From the NCBI GenBank assembly GCA_045130235.1, contig JBGUPJ010000008.1:1-64000 (forward strand): a stretch of DNA of 64,000 bases. The letters are read 5' to 3'. A program made the translations under genes and the position numbers. Each line of letters begins with the position of its first letter. Position 1 is the first letter of the stretch. The notes beneath the pieces are model-generated. The model made no database searches, was not told where the DNA came from, and worked only from the letters and a program-made list of their open reading frames with translations. This stretch comes from UBA1756 sp045130235 (lineage in GTDB: Bacteria > Bacteroidota > Bacteroidia > Bacteroidales > WCHB1-69). Positions 17,001-25,014 of the stretch are shown one piece after another.

Positions 17001-18309
17001 AAATAACGCTTCTAGAACTTATTTTAAGGAAGACGTTGGTGTGTGTCTGTCGGATATTACAGAAGCTGTGGCTTATAGGATAAAAAAGGTTTACGGCTAT
17101 TCTGTTAAGTTGTCAATATACGATGATATGGTGTCATGGGATGATAGAAGCAATCGTATGAGTGAAAGAATTGGTAAGAAGTATCAATGGATAGCACTTG
17201 GCGAGGTGAAAGCATATTTGTCTGACACTTGCAAAATGAAGAAGGATTGGTGGGGTGACAAACCTCCTGTAAAAGTGCCCTATCCATGGTACGACAGAGA
17301 TAAAACCAAATTTGATCCCACACTTGGTTTAACAGACAATAGAAGCTATTTGGATCAGGAATTGTTTGAGGCTATGAAGGATGATGATTTGATGAAGGGT
17401 GACGGAAAGGATTGGTTGGAAAGCAGGATGTTGGTGCCGAAGCCTAGGTTAATTGTTGAAGACAAAGAAGGCAAACAATGGGTTAATATAGTTGGATACC
17501 AGAAAAGTGAACAAGAAAAAGATGATGAGAAACGGGATACGTTTATTTTCATCAATCCTTGCTTGGTGAAAAAAGAGTATGCTGACCAATTTGAAGAATG
17601 GGCTAAAGGTCAATGTTTTTACGGCAGATGGATGCCAGAAGATACGGGCCGTGATGATTATTTATGGAATGAGTTTCCTTGGTCTGATAGCTATAAATCT
17701 TTAGATTTGAGTGATAAAGATGATATTATCAGCAGTGGTGCAGTTGCGCCTTGTAAAGTGATGTTGCCTTATGCCACGCAGCTACAGGAACATCGGGAAG
17801 GTATAGATGACGATGAGGAGTTTGAAGGCATGATTTATATGCCGAGTAAGGATATGTTTGAACATTTCGATTTGCATACCGCGGAACGAGGAGTTACCAG
17901 AGATAGTGATGGTAATGTAGTAGCATTGTGTAGAAATATACAAGATGATATTTTTGACACGTTGGTTATTAAGCGTGAACTTCTGAACCAATATCTTGAA
18001 ACCAAGGGCCTAACGTTGTTCTATTGTATGTTGGCCGAAAAGAGGCTGAAGTTAGAACCGAATCAGTTCTTCATGCAATGCTTGAGTTGTTGTATGAAAT
18101 ACGTGCAAGATGATGTTCCTTCCGTGGTTCAATCGATGAAAGATGAGAGGGACTTCCCGAAACCAGAAGTTGAAGAGGATGACGATGAGTTTATAGAAGG
18201 TTTGTCGCCAGAGCTTTTGAAGATGATTAAGAAAGAGGGTGGCCGAGAAGTAATATTAGAACTGTTTAAAGATTATGACGAAATGCAGAAGAAATTCAAT
18301 GATCGGTAA
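14065..18309 (+). CDS. Trypsin-like protease fused to STAND NTPase, candidate anti-phage sensor
   Basis: 1414 residues from MSLSLNIDLYGG; an in-frame ATG 45 bases upstream would only extend into the MBL gene. Residues 1-200 are a trypsin-fold serine protease with an apparent triad H40 (LTAWHVV), D72 (QMDVALL) and S153 (GFSGSPV). A P-loop follows at 349-356 (GDAGSGKT) with Walker B around D421 (ATLIVDALNEG) and NACHT/STAND-like helical segments after it. The remaining ~800 residues, with very acidic stretches near the end, would be the sensor; no clear TPR or WD repeats are visible. It resembles AVAST/NLR-like proteins that recognise phage components and fire an N-terminal effector, here a protease. 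Base composition is clearly more A+T-rich than the flanking glycan genes. Confidence 0.75.
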   Translation: MSLSLNIDLYGGKSVLPVTCGSCRGTAFYIGERRFLTAWHVVSEAFSLQEDIYLSIGDDVLTCRLIQLGQMDVALLECDIDLQDIEPIGLLKSDFRPGVDLEIIGYPQEIGNGIDYFGVNVRNLKELKDKSKGFDVMVIRTDAFGLHSYSGFSGSPVLNRKGIAVGVVTDQMYNTLGYTSFEVIADELLAKHVKYSSNADQFDTRDIGIGTCMDLADEACRRMKSRYTVKHVEDKELETRLEVFCGYDANRWEVMFRDGLQEWYQKTGVTYKAAVDKLSSLKAFMGGGELSYGCFNDIDFLLNRRRSEKTNDYFITGKFKKELSELSDLMEMAQEAKNLSEERFMYVHGDAGSGKTQHMCHFVYRMSGYINVYLLFGTDFESDKSVKYSICKTLHWDDENALEKLNDEMLKRNRYATLIVDALNEGAGTFMWLNLLPSLINEIKRYDRLKLVVTVRTMDPNDSLNKQFEKGWVSLKTNGFSDIHKAIATYFDDAGIHETADDYLYVKEFQRPLFLKIFCQVYHQLPPKYRKDLNILYLYSLYYRKRNTDVSKLADEDPVQMVTPKIMRQIGDMSLFSYGCGDVPREEAIAISNRMCPNRLWSNNLYHALLQENLIMEYWLNNKPMTTFEYDSMGDYMRAHCILMANNGEDYRCLGTLMSFVKRLEDREVDQNEKKHIRNTVMAFLSVWNPKNDIWKNQIFTKGALTHVLLDSLGLRNMKSANSTLPQDMAAEIVMNNDKYINPEYLLDNFTLYKGHLVEPVHKRLMDMEMVQRDENWTIMVNQMQDNYSYYFKIRQTEVGDNEEDVRAFLRLLCWFLTASHPQLRYYVTRLISGMLSSYSQLCKELIEAFYNCNDPYVLRGVYSAIYGVLLVERDKDLNHQVAQVVYEKLYNNQVHVPEEIEVRNWTLKILELNHLYNPKDAYWTAIVPPFRREVNLMAVPDGEDVYNKEYFGNGGGALKLHHSLFEWDFNRYIIGTNSNNASRTYFKEDVGVCLSDITEAVAYRIKKVYGYSVKLSIYDDMVSWDDRSNRMSERIGKKYQWIALGEVKAYLSDTCKMKKDWWGDKPPVKVPYPWYDRDKTKFDPTLGLTDNRSYLDQELFEAMKDDDLMKGDGKDWLESRMLVPKPRLIVEDKEGKQWVNIVGYQKSEQEKDDEKRDTFIFINPCLVKKEYADQFEEWAKGQCFYGRWMPEDTGRDDYLWNEFPWSDSYKSLDLSDKDDIISSGAVAPCKVMLPYATQLQEHREGIDDDEEFEGMIYMPSKDMFEHFDLHTAERGVTRDSDGNVVALCRNIQDDIFDTLVIKRELLNQYLETKGLTLFYCMLAEKRLKLEPNQFFMQCLSCCMKYVQDDVPSVVQSMKDERDFPKPEVEEDDDEFIEGLSPELLKMIKKEGGREVILELFKDYDEMQKKFNDR

Positions 18310-18418
18310 GAAGAAAACGATTCATAAGAGAATAACAGATTTTTTTTCTGGGACAACCCCACAAACTGGGAAAACACAACATTTAATAACCTACCAATAG
18401 TAAAAACACTACCCACCT

Positions 18419-19924
18419 ATGAAATACACCATCTTTACACAATTCGTCCCGTGTTTCTACTCGCCATGGGATTATGCCAGAGTATTGGACAGCACCATTG
18501 ATATTGCAAACGAAGGCCACGATGTTAGCTTGGTTTATTGCGATGGAAAAGCCATTTGCAATTGTCGGGATAATATGTCATCCAATCCCCGTATTTGTAA
18601 ATTATGTAATAAATATAGGAGGATTTTGTATGAAAGGTTGCCTAAATCTGTGAAACTGATAGCCCTTTCAGACTATTCGGCCTTTTTGCATACTGATTAT
18701 AATGTTTCATTTAATTCTATTGCAGAGCTGAAAAAGCTGGATTACAAGGGTGTGAAGATAGGATATGCAGCATTTTCGTCGTATCTTACGCAAACAAGAA
18801 ACCTCACACCTCTTCTGGATGATGATTTCATGAATTATTTCACGCTTTCTTTGAAAATTTGTTGCCAATACACTGATATTGTGGAGCGTATTATTGAAGA
18901 CACGAAGCCTGATGTGTTAGCTTGCTATAATTCCCGGTTTATCTATGCTCGTCCTGTCATTGACTTGGCGGTGAAACAGGGAATCCCACATATTAGTTTC
19001 GAAGATACCGTGAACACTAGGAGTGAGAAAGTTAAAGTCGCTTTTAATACTGTGGCGCACAATGTTGATGAAATCACTGAATTGATAGAATCGTATTGGA
19101 ATTCTGACAAACTCTCCATAGAAGAAAAGACTAAAATGTCTGAAAGTTTCTTCTATAATCGGAAGCACTCCATCGCATCGGGTGATAAATTGTATGTAAA
19201 GGACCAGTCTTTGGGAATGCTGCCATATGATTGGAATAAAGAGTTGCATAACATATTGATTCTGAATAGTTCGGAGGACGAGTTTGCTTCTTTGGGTGAA
19301 GAGTTTGAAGGGAAATCGCTTTTTGAATCACAATATGAGGGGATCAAACACTTGATTTCAGAGTTTAAGGATGTGGATGGCTATCATTTTTATCTTAGGG
19401 TGCATCCTAATTTGAAAAATGTTCATTATAAGTATCATACGGCATTGTATGAGCTTTTTGAGGGTAGCAGAAATTTTACCATTATTCCTGCTAATTCGCC
19501 CATTAGCACCTATTCTCTAATAGATAACTGTGATAAGGTTGTTGTATTTGGCTCAACAACAGGTCCTGAAGCTGTATATTGGGGAAAACCCACGATACTT
19601 TTGTCGTATTGCGCCTACTCAAATTTGAATATTTGTTATACCCCTAAAAATATTCCCGAACTGCGTGAATTCATATTGGATAAAACGCTCCCTGCTAAAG
19701 ATAAATTAGGTGCGATTAAGTATGGCTATTATCGATGGAATGATGAAAATCCACCTCTTGAACATTACCATTGTGAAGATAAAATAGTTAATGTTTTGAA
19801 TAAGAGTTTTAAGGTGAGTGTTTTTAACTATGGTTGTCTAAAGCAGTTACGGCTTATCCTTATTCAGATACTTGGAAAGAAATTGTATTATAAATCTCTT
19901 TCTTTGCCTACAAAAGAAGCATAA
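18419..19924 (+). CDS. Putative capsule-polysaccharide-type glycosyltransferase
   Basis: 501 residues, no signal peptide or membrane helices. Residues about 300-440 (YHFYLRVHPNL, IIPANSPISTYSLIDNCDKVV, FGSTTGPEAVYWGKPTIL) resemble the C-terminal GT-B half of capsule-synthesis and CDP-glycerol-type transferases. The N-terminal third contains a Cys cluster (CNC...CKLC, about residues 45-65) that I cannot assign. It opens the second half of the glycan locus after the defence island and probably uses a nucleotide-activated sugar made nearby, possibly CMP-pseudaminic acid. Donor and acceptor are unknown. Confidence 0.55.
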   Translation: MKYTIFTQFVPCFYSPWDYARVLDSTIDIANEGHDVSLVYCDGKAICNCRDNMSSNPRICKLCNKYRRILYERLPKSVKLIALSDYSAFLHTDYNVSFNSIAELKKLDYKGVKIGYAAFSSYLTQTRNLTPLLDDDFMNYFTLSLKICCQYTDIVERIIEDTKPDVLACYNSRFIYARPVIDLAVKQGIPHISFEDTVNTRSEKVKVAFNTVAHNVDEITELIESYWNSDKLSIEEKTKMSESFFYNRKHSIASGDKLYVKDQSLGMLPYDWNKELHNILILNSSEDEFASLGEEFEGKSLFESQYEGIKHLISEFKDVDGYHFYLRVHPNLKNVHYKYHTALYELFEGSRNFTIIPANSPISTYSLIDNCDKVVVFGSTTGPEAVYWGKPTILLSYCAYSNLNICYTPKNIPELREFILDKTLPAKDKLGAIKYGYYRWNDENPPLEHYHCEDKIVNVLNKSFKVSVFNYGCLKQLRLILIQILGKKLYYKSLSLPTKEA

Positions 19925-19954
19925 TATTTATCAAATTTTGCAGTTATTACCCTC

Positions 19955-21013
19955 ATGAAATTATATATCAACCCTAACATTCAGAATACTCCCCGTGTTT
20001 TCCCCAAACAGGGAAGGGCTGCGTATCATTGTTATGATGCCAACGAGAATGCCGAAGGCCTTCCTGCAGATTTTGTGGAGGAGGTGAAAAAGGAGATTAC
20101 TCCGGAATTTTTGGCTCGCTACCCGGAGCCCGAACGTTTCTTAAAAAAGTACGCCGATTATATTGGTGTGGATTTTGAAAATGTATATGGCACCAATGGC
20201 TCTGACCACGGAATACGTGTGTTGCTTGAGACTTTTGGAGAGCCGGGGAAAGAGGTGGTTACCGTTTCTCCAACTTTTGAAATCTATTGGGTTTGCTGCA
20301 GCCTGTTGGGCCTCGTTCACAAACCAGTGACGTATAACAGTGATTTTACCATCTCCATCGAGCAGATATTGGAGGCCATCACTGATGATACCAGGATAGT
20401 TGTGCTGCTGAACCCGAACAGTCCAATTGGGAATTTGTATTCGGAAGAGGAGGTGGGAAAAGTGATTGCCCGTGCCAAGGAGGTCGGCAGCATTGTGATT
20501 CTGGATGAGGCTTACCACTATTTTTATGAGAAAACATTCTTGAAGTTCGCACTTGAGAATGACAATGTGCTTCTTCTGCGTACCTTCTCCAAGTTGATGT
20601 CTATCGCAGGTTGCAGATTGGGGGTCGTGGTAGGGTCTCCGGAACTTATCCACTATGTGAAAAATTCAAGGCTGGCATACGAGATGAATTCTGTTGGTCT
20701 TCTTTTTGGTGAACGTTTGCTGGAGCATCCCGAAATAATCAGTAGCCTGATAGAAAAAGAGAAGGCAGGGAAAAATTATCTGATGGAGCAGTTGGCTGCC
20801 CACGGCTATTGGTTCATGGATTGTCATGGCAACTATGTCCTCATGCGTCCGAAGCACGATGCACACGAAATTGCATATAGACTTGAGTCGCAGAAACAGG
20901 TTCTGGTGCATGCGTATGGAAACGCGTTGATGAAAGATCTGTTGCGGGTTACCATTGGCTCAGAACGTGCCATGGACTTTTTTATGCAATCCTTGCTGGA
21001 AGTGGACCAATAA
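19955..21013 (+). CDS. HisC-like class I/II aminotransferase
   Basis: 352 residues, fold-type I PLP enzyme. LLNPNSPIGN (about 151-160), DEAYHYF (184-190) and the PLP lysine K213 in RTFSKLMSIAGCRLG are the standard histidinol-phosphate aminotransferase signatures. No other his genes are near; it sits in a polysaccharide locus directly before a TagD-type cytidylyltransferase fusion and a LicD gene. That context suggests it makes an amino-alcohol or amino acid precursor for a cell-surface modification rather than histidine. This role is an inference. Confidence 0.8.
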   Translation: MKLYINPNIQNTPRVFPKQGRAAYHCYDANENAEGLPADFVEEVKKEITPEFLARYPEPERFLKKYADYIGVDFENVYGTNGSDHGIRVLLETFGEPGKEVVTVSPTFEIYWVCCSLLGLVHKPVTYNSDFTISIEQILEAITDDTRIVVLLNPNSPIGNLYSEEEVGKVIARAKEVGSIVILDEAYHYFYEKTFLKFALENDNVLLLRTFSKLMSIAGCRLGVVVGSPELIHYVKNSRLAYEMNSVGLLFGERLLEHPEIISSLIEKEKAGKNYLMEQLAAHGYWFMDCHGNYVLMRPKHDAHEIAYRLESQKQVLVHAYGNALMKDLLRVTIGSERAMDFFMQSLLEVDQ

Positions 21014-21024
21014 ATCATACAACT

Positions 21025-22302
21025 ATGAAAAAAGTAATCACATACGGAACTTACGATCTGCTGCATTACGGACATATCCGCTTGCTGGAGCGGGCCAAGG
21101 AGCTGGGCGACTATCTGATTGTGGGCGTTACCGCCGACGCTTTCGACCGCGCCCGTGGGAAAATCAATGTCAAACAAACCCTGATGGAACGCATCGAGGC
21201 CGTGAAGGCTCTCGGTATCGCCGATGAGATTATTGTGGAAGAGTATGAGGGACAGAAAATTGATGATATTCAGCGGTTTGGAGTGGATATTTTCACGGTG
21301 GGCTCCGACTGGGTCGGGAAGTTCGACTACCTGAAGGAGTATTGCCAAGTGGTGTATCTCGATCGCACCGAGGGCGTGTCCAGCACCGAGCTGCGGGCAA
21401 AAAACAGCCTTACCCGTCTGGGCTTCATCGGCAATGCCCCCTTCCGGGATAAAATCATCAACGAGTGCCGCTTCGTCAATGGGGTGGAGGTGGTGCCGCC
21501 GTCCGACCTCCCGATTGAGGATTTGATGGAGAAGGTGGATGCCGTCTTCATTTTGTCGCATCCCTCTGAGCACTACCAGCATGTGAAATACGCGCTGGAA
21601 CACGGCAAACACGTAATGGTGGAGTCGCCAGTGGCCATCGGCGCACAGCAGGCCCAAGAGCTGTTCCAGCTGGCCAATGAGAAGGGCCTTGTCCTGATGG
21701 AGTCCATCAAAACCGCCTATGCGTTGGCCTATTCGCGGCTGTTGTTGTTGGTTAAGGGTGGCCGTATCGGCAATGTGGTTTCGGTGGATGTGACCTGCAC
21801 CAGCCTGCGCGAGCAGACGGAGCCGGTGGCACGCCCATGGAGCAGCTTGTGCGCGTGGGGACCAACCGCCCTGCTGCCTGTTTTTCAGATATTAGGCACC
21901 GACTATAAGGAGAAACATATTGTGCAGCGGCGTTCCGATGCGGATGCTACGTTTGACTTGTTTACGAAAATCGATTTCCGATACGATAAGGCCGTGGCCA
22001 CAGTCAAAGTGGGCAAGGGTGTGAAGTCGGAAGGTGAGTTAATCGTTTCTGGTACAAAAGGTTATATTTATGTTCCTGCCCCGTGGTGGAAAACCGACTA
22101 TTTTGAAATCCGCTACGAGAATGCGGAGGAAAACCGGCGCTTTTTCTATCAGTTGGACGGAGAGGGGATACGCTATGAGCTGGTGGCTTTCGTTAAGAAT
22201 ATTGAGACACGGAAAATTATGCATTACCTTTCCGAAGAGGTGTCCATCGCTATTGCGGGCATCATGGAAGATGGTCAGGACATAAATGTGCAGTTAATTT
22301 AA
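21025..22302 (+). CDS. TagD-like cytidylyltransferase fused to a Gfo/Idh/MocA-like domain
   Basis: 425 residues, two domains. Residues 1-130 are a glycerol-3-phosphate-type cytidylyltransferase (HYGH at 14-17, VKQTLMERIEAVK, RTEGVSSTELR), which would make a CDP-activated alcohol. Residues about 135-425 resemble a Gfo/Idh/MocA oxidoreductase (ALEHGKHVMVESPVAI, LMESIKTAYALAYSRLLLLVKGGRIGNV), but the dinucleotide motif is degenerate (GFIGNAP in place of GxGxxG) and the usual EKP lysine is replaced (ESP). The second domain may therefore bind an unusual cofactor or be non-catalytic. It starts 11 bp after the aminotransferase and is followed by LicD, so it probably supplies the CDP-linked group that LicD transfers. 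Confidence 0.8.
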   Translation: MKKVITYGTYDLLHYGHIRLLERAKELGDYLIVGVTADAFDRARGKINVKQTLMERIEAVKALGIADEIIVEEYEGQKIDDIQRFGVDIFTVGSDWVGKFDYLKEYCQVVYLDRTEGVSSTELRAKNSLTRLGFIGNAPFRDKIINECRFVNGVEVVPPSDLPIEDLMEKVDAVFILSHPSEHYQHVKYALEHGKHVMVESPVAIGAQQAQELFQLANEKGLVLMESIKTAYALAYSRLLLLVKGGRIGNVVSVDVTCTSLREQTEPVARPWSSLCAWGPTALLPVFQILGTDYKEKHIVQRRSDADATFDLFTKIDFRYDKAVATVKVGKGVKSEGELIVSGTKGYIYVPAPWWKTDYFEIRYENAEENRRFFYQLDGEGIRYELVAFVKNIETRKIMHYLSEEVSIAIAGIMEDGQDINVQLI

Positions 22303-22333
22303 GGAGTTTTTCTTTTAACATAATCAACACGAA

Positions 22334-23035
22334 ATGAGAAAGTTAGTAGTTAAAATTTTAGAAAAGTTAGGGTTGTATCGCTGGGCTGTGAAGTATGTGA
22401 ATCGGATAGAGCATTACAAGATGGCGCGGGCAGTTCGCAAACATGGTTTAGACACTTTGATCAGTATGGACGAGGCTTTTACAGAAATGGGTGCTCAGAT
22501 GTTTCTGATTTACGGGACCCTGCTCGGAGCCTACCGCGATCATAATTTTATCCCCTACGATTTCGATTTGGATGTTGGGGTAATGGAGGATCAGCTTCCT
22601 GAAAATTACAGAGATGCTATTCTCAAACGTGGTTTCCGCCTCAGATGCCAGAATTACGTGAAAGAGAACGGCCGTGTGATTGTGGAGACATACGAAAAGG
22701 ATGGAGTGGGAATTGATGTATATTTTACGCGGTCGGTGGATGAACAAACCTTTGGGATTTTTAGTCCAAGGAAGCATGAATTTAAGGAGTGGCGTACTGC
22801 CAATGCCACAGACGGATTCCCTGTGGAGTGTCAATTTGTGGATAAGTGCGATTTCGTCAGAACCGATTTCCTCGGCCACAAATTTTATTTCCCTGAAAAG
22901 GTGGCCGATTGGTTAAAAGATATATACACAGAAACTTATATGACTCCTATCAAGAATTTTGATGATATGACTCCCAAACGCCGTATGATTTATCCGGTTG
23001 AATTCCGTTCTTATAGGCGGTTTGAAATTGAATAG
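22334..23035 (+). CDS. LicD-family phosphotransferase
   Basis: 233 residues. LIYGTLLGAYRDHNFIPYDFDLDVGV contains the LicD/fukutin signature GTLLGA...D-D-D, the metal-binding core of a nucleotidyltransferase-fold enzyme that moves phospho-alcohol groups such as phosphocholine or phosphoribitol from CDP donors to glycans. The preceding gene encodes a CDP-alcohol-forming enzyme, which supports the pairing. It is the last gene before a bidirectional terminator. No membrane segment is visible. Confidence 0.85.
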   Translation: MRKLVVKILEKLGLYRWAVKYVNRIEHYKMARAVRKHGLDTLISMDEAFTEMGAQMFLIYGTLLGAYRDHNFIPYDFDLDVGVMEDQLPENYRDAILKRGFRLRCQNYVKENGRVIVETYEKDGVGIDVYFTRSVDEQTFGIFSPRKHEFKEWRTANATDGFPVECQFVDKCDFVRTDFLGHKFYFPEKVADWLKDIYTETYMTPIKNFDDMTPKRRMIYPVEFRSYRRFEIE

Positions 23036-23055
23036 TTCTTGAAAATGTATCAATG

Positions 23056-23087
23056 AAAAAGCCAGCCTCTTCAGCTGGCTTTTTTTG
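23056..23087. terminator. Bidirectional rho-independent terminator
   Basis: AGCCAGC and GCTGGCT form a 7-bp stem with a 7-base loop, flanked by A5 on the left and T6 on the right. It separates the plus-strand glycan operon from the convergent methyltransferase gene and can serve both. Confidence 0.85.
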
Positions 23088-23089
23088 TT

Positions 23090-23821
23090 TTAGCGTTGAA
23101 GTATGGTGTACCATCGGTCGGTTTCGGAGTACTCCTTCTCTTTGTTGAAGTGAGGTAGAAATCCTTGTTCGGTGATGGTGAAACCTGCCTTGAGAAAGGC
23201 CTTGTATAAGTCATTGTATTCATCTGGGGTGCGGTAGATGGAGCTATACTCAGAATGCATGGCATCCGACCAGAATTCATTCAGGGTAAGGCGTTTTTCT
23301 ATGGCGACCGTTTCAGTCAGGTATAAAATGGCATGGTCATCGATGAGATTGATGAAGTTAGCGATGCACTCCTCGATTTCTGAATCGTTGATATACATGC
23401 ATACGCCGGCAATGATACCACGGTCGAATTTCTTCCCAGTTATTTTTTCTCCGATTTGTTGGAATGAGCAGGGAATGAAATCAGCATTGGGGAAGTTGAG
23501 CCGTTGCTGAGCTTGGGCAATCATCTCGGAAGAGAAGTCGCAGCCGCAGTAGTATTGGCAGTGGGGGATGACCGCTTCGCCCCAACGTCCGATGCCGCAG
23601 CCGATGTCAATGAACGAATTGTCGCCCGTAAGATTCAGTTTGGGGAGAACGGTCTTTTTCTCAAACTCGTCCCATTGGCGGGCGTACTCGGGATTCTGGT
23701 CGCCGAGCAGCACAGAGGTATAGCCCTCTTTGATTCTGGAGGCTCTTTCATCGAAAAGTTTTTGTACGCTGGTGCCATTGATGTCGGTGGCGGTTCCGTA
23801 AATTCTGTTTTTGTTTTCCAT
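23090..23821 (-). CDS. Class I SAM-dependent methyltransferase
   Basis: 243 residues. Motif I is FIDIGCGIGRWGE (about 68-80), followed by GCDFSSEMIAQAQ (motif II region) and a later GIIAGVCMYINDSEIEECI, as in small-molecule methyltransferases of the Methyltransf_11/25 type. The substrate is unknown; its place at the end of a run of glycosyltransferase genes suggests a sugar or lipid-linked acceptor. There is a gap of about 70 bp to the upstream glycosyltransferase gene. Confidence 0.85.
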   Translation of the reverse strand: MENKNRIYGTATDINGTSVQKLFDERASRIKEGYTSVLLGDQNPEYARQWDEFEKKTVLPKLNLTGDNSFIDIGCGIGRWGEAVIPHCQYYCGCDFSSEMIAQAQQRLNFPNADFIPCSFQQIGEKITGKKFDRGIIAGVCMYINDSEIEECIANFINLIDDHAILYLTETVAIEKRLTLNEFWSDAMHSEYSSIYRTPDEYNDLYKAFLKAGFTITEQGFLPHFNKEKEYSETDRWYTILQR

Positions 23822-23890
23822 GCTATTGTGTTGATTTATGGTTCTAAATCTTTGTTATTTGTCACATGAATTTTGACATATAGCTCGTCA

Positions 23891-24979
23891 TTATCCCTCC
23901 AGCACCTGTCTGAACTTCTCCACCACCGCCTCCTCGGAGTATTTCTCCAAAAACATCTGCCGTGAGTAGGCATTGAAGCGGGGACGAGGATGCTGCTCGA
24001 AATCTTGGATGCGGGCGATGAACTCCTCCGCCGTGTTGCACTTGCCGCCCACCTTGTCGTAGTCAACATCGTAGCCCACAAATGCCTCGTCGGTGGCGAT
24101 GATGTTCTTTCCGTACATCAGGCTTTCGCAGGTCTTCACCTTCATGCCGCTGCCTTTGAAGATGGGCAGAATCATCATGTCGGCCTCCTCGAAGTAGGGG
24201 AGAAGGTCGGGGGCATCGCTGATCACTTCGATGTCTTTTAGTAAGGGCTCTTCCTCCTTCAGACGGGCCATGCCCTTTCCCACCACTTTCATTTTCACGT
24301 TCACGTGCGGCAACACATTTTGCACAAACCAAAGTATACCTTCGTTGTTGGGCGGAAAGTATGCTCCGAGAAACAGGCAAAGGGGCTGTGGACGCGTCAT
24401 CTCCGAAGAATACTGTTCCTGCTGGTATCTGTCCTTGAAAGCCATGGGGATCAGTACATCTGCTTTTCTGCTATAACGTTGAAACAGCTCGGCGCTGTCG
24501 CGTGAGTTGAACGCAATGGTTTTGTCGGAATATTGGCAGGCGAAACGGTCGTTCGCATCGATACAGCGCAATATTAAGCCTTTCCCTAATTTGTTCCCTA
24601 ATTTCGCTTCAAAATAGGGAACCTCTACGTTGTGGAAAAAGGAGATCACCCTGCCCTTGTAGCCTGACTGTTTTAGTTTTTTGGCCACTATGCCGAACAC
24701 ACTGCGATCTATATAAACTACATCGTAGGATTGGGCTATGTTAGTAATCTCTCGTACACGTTTGGGAGTGAGTCCAAAATAGTAGTTGAAGGGGAAATGT
24801 AGGGCTCCTTTTACATAATCTGCGACAGTTTTCTTTTTGCTTTCGTCATGAATATAGTAGGTGGTGATGTGGTCTCCGCCTACAAGTTTCGACAGTGCAT
24901 TGTAGTTCCGCTGGCTGGCTTGTTCGCCGCCCTCCAAGATGTTCTTCGATTTTTTATAGCGGATGAAGAGGATGTTCAT
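23891..24979 (-). CDS. Glycosyltransferase, GT4-like (GT-B fold)
   Basis: 362 residues. The C-terminal half contains LCLFLGAYFPPNNEGILWFVQNV, KMKVVGKGM, ADMMILPIFKGSGMKVKTCESLMYGKNIIAT, the donor-binding signature of GT4/GT1-type enzymes (GSGMK...E-LxYGKxIIAT). The N-terminal half (LFIRYKKS, GGEQASQRNYNAL) is the acceptor domain. It probably builds a surface glycan in the cytoplasm. The upstream leader contains an 11-base A tract at 24985-24995. Confidence 0.88.
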   Translation of the reverse strand: MNILFIRYKKSKNILEGGEQASQRNYNALSKLVGGDHITTYYIHDESKKKTVADYVKGALHFPFNYYFGLTPKRVREITNIAQSYDVVYIDRSVFGIVAKKLKQSGYKGRVISFFHNVEVPYFEAKLGNKLGKGLILRCIDANDRFACQYSDKTIAFNSRDSAELFQRYSRKADVLIPMAFKDRYQQEQYSSEMTRPQPLCLFLGAYFPPNNEGILWFVQNVLPHVNVKMKVVGKGMARLKEEEPLLKDIEVISDAPDLLPYFEEADMMILPIFKGSGMKVKTCESLMYGKNIIATDEAFVGYDVDYDKVGGKCNTAEEFIARIQDFEQHPRPRFNAYSRQMFLEKYSEEAVVEKFRQVLEG

Positions 24980-25014
24980 AATGCAAAAAAAAAAAGTAGT
25001 TGCGACAAGCTTAT

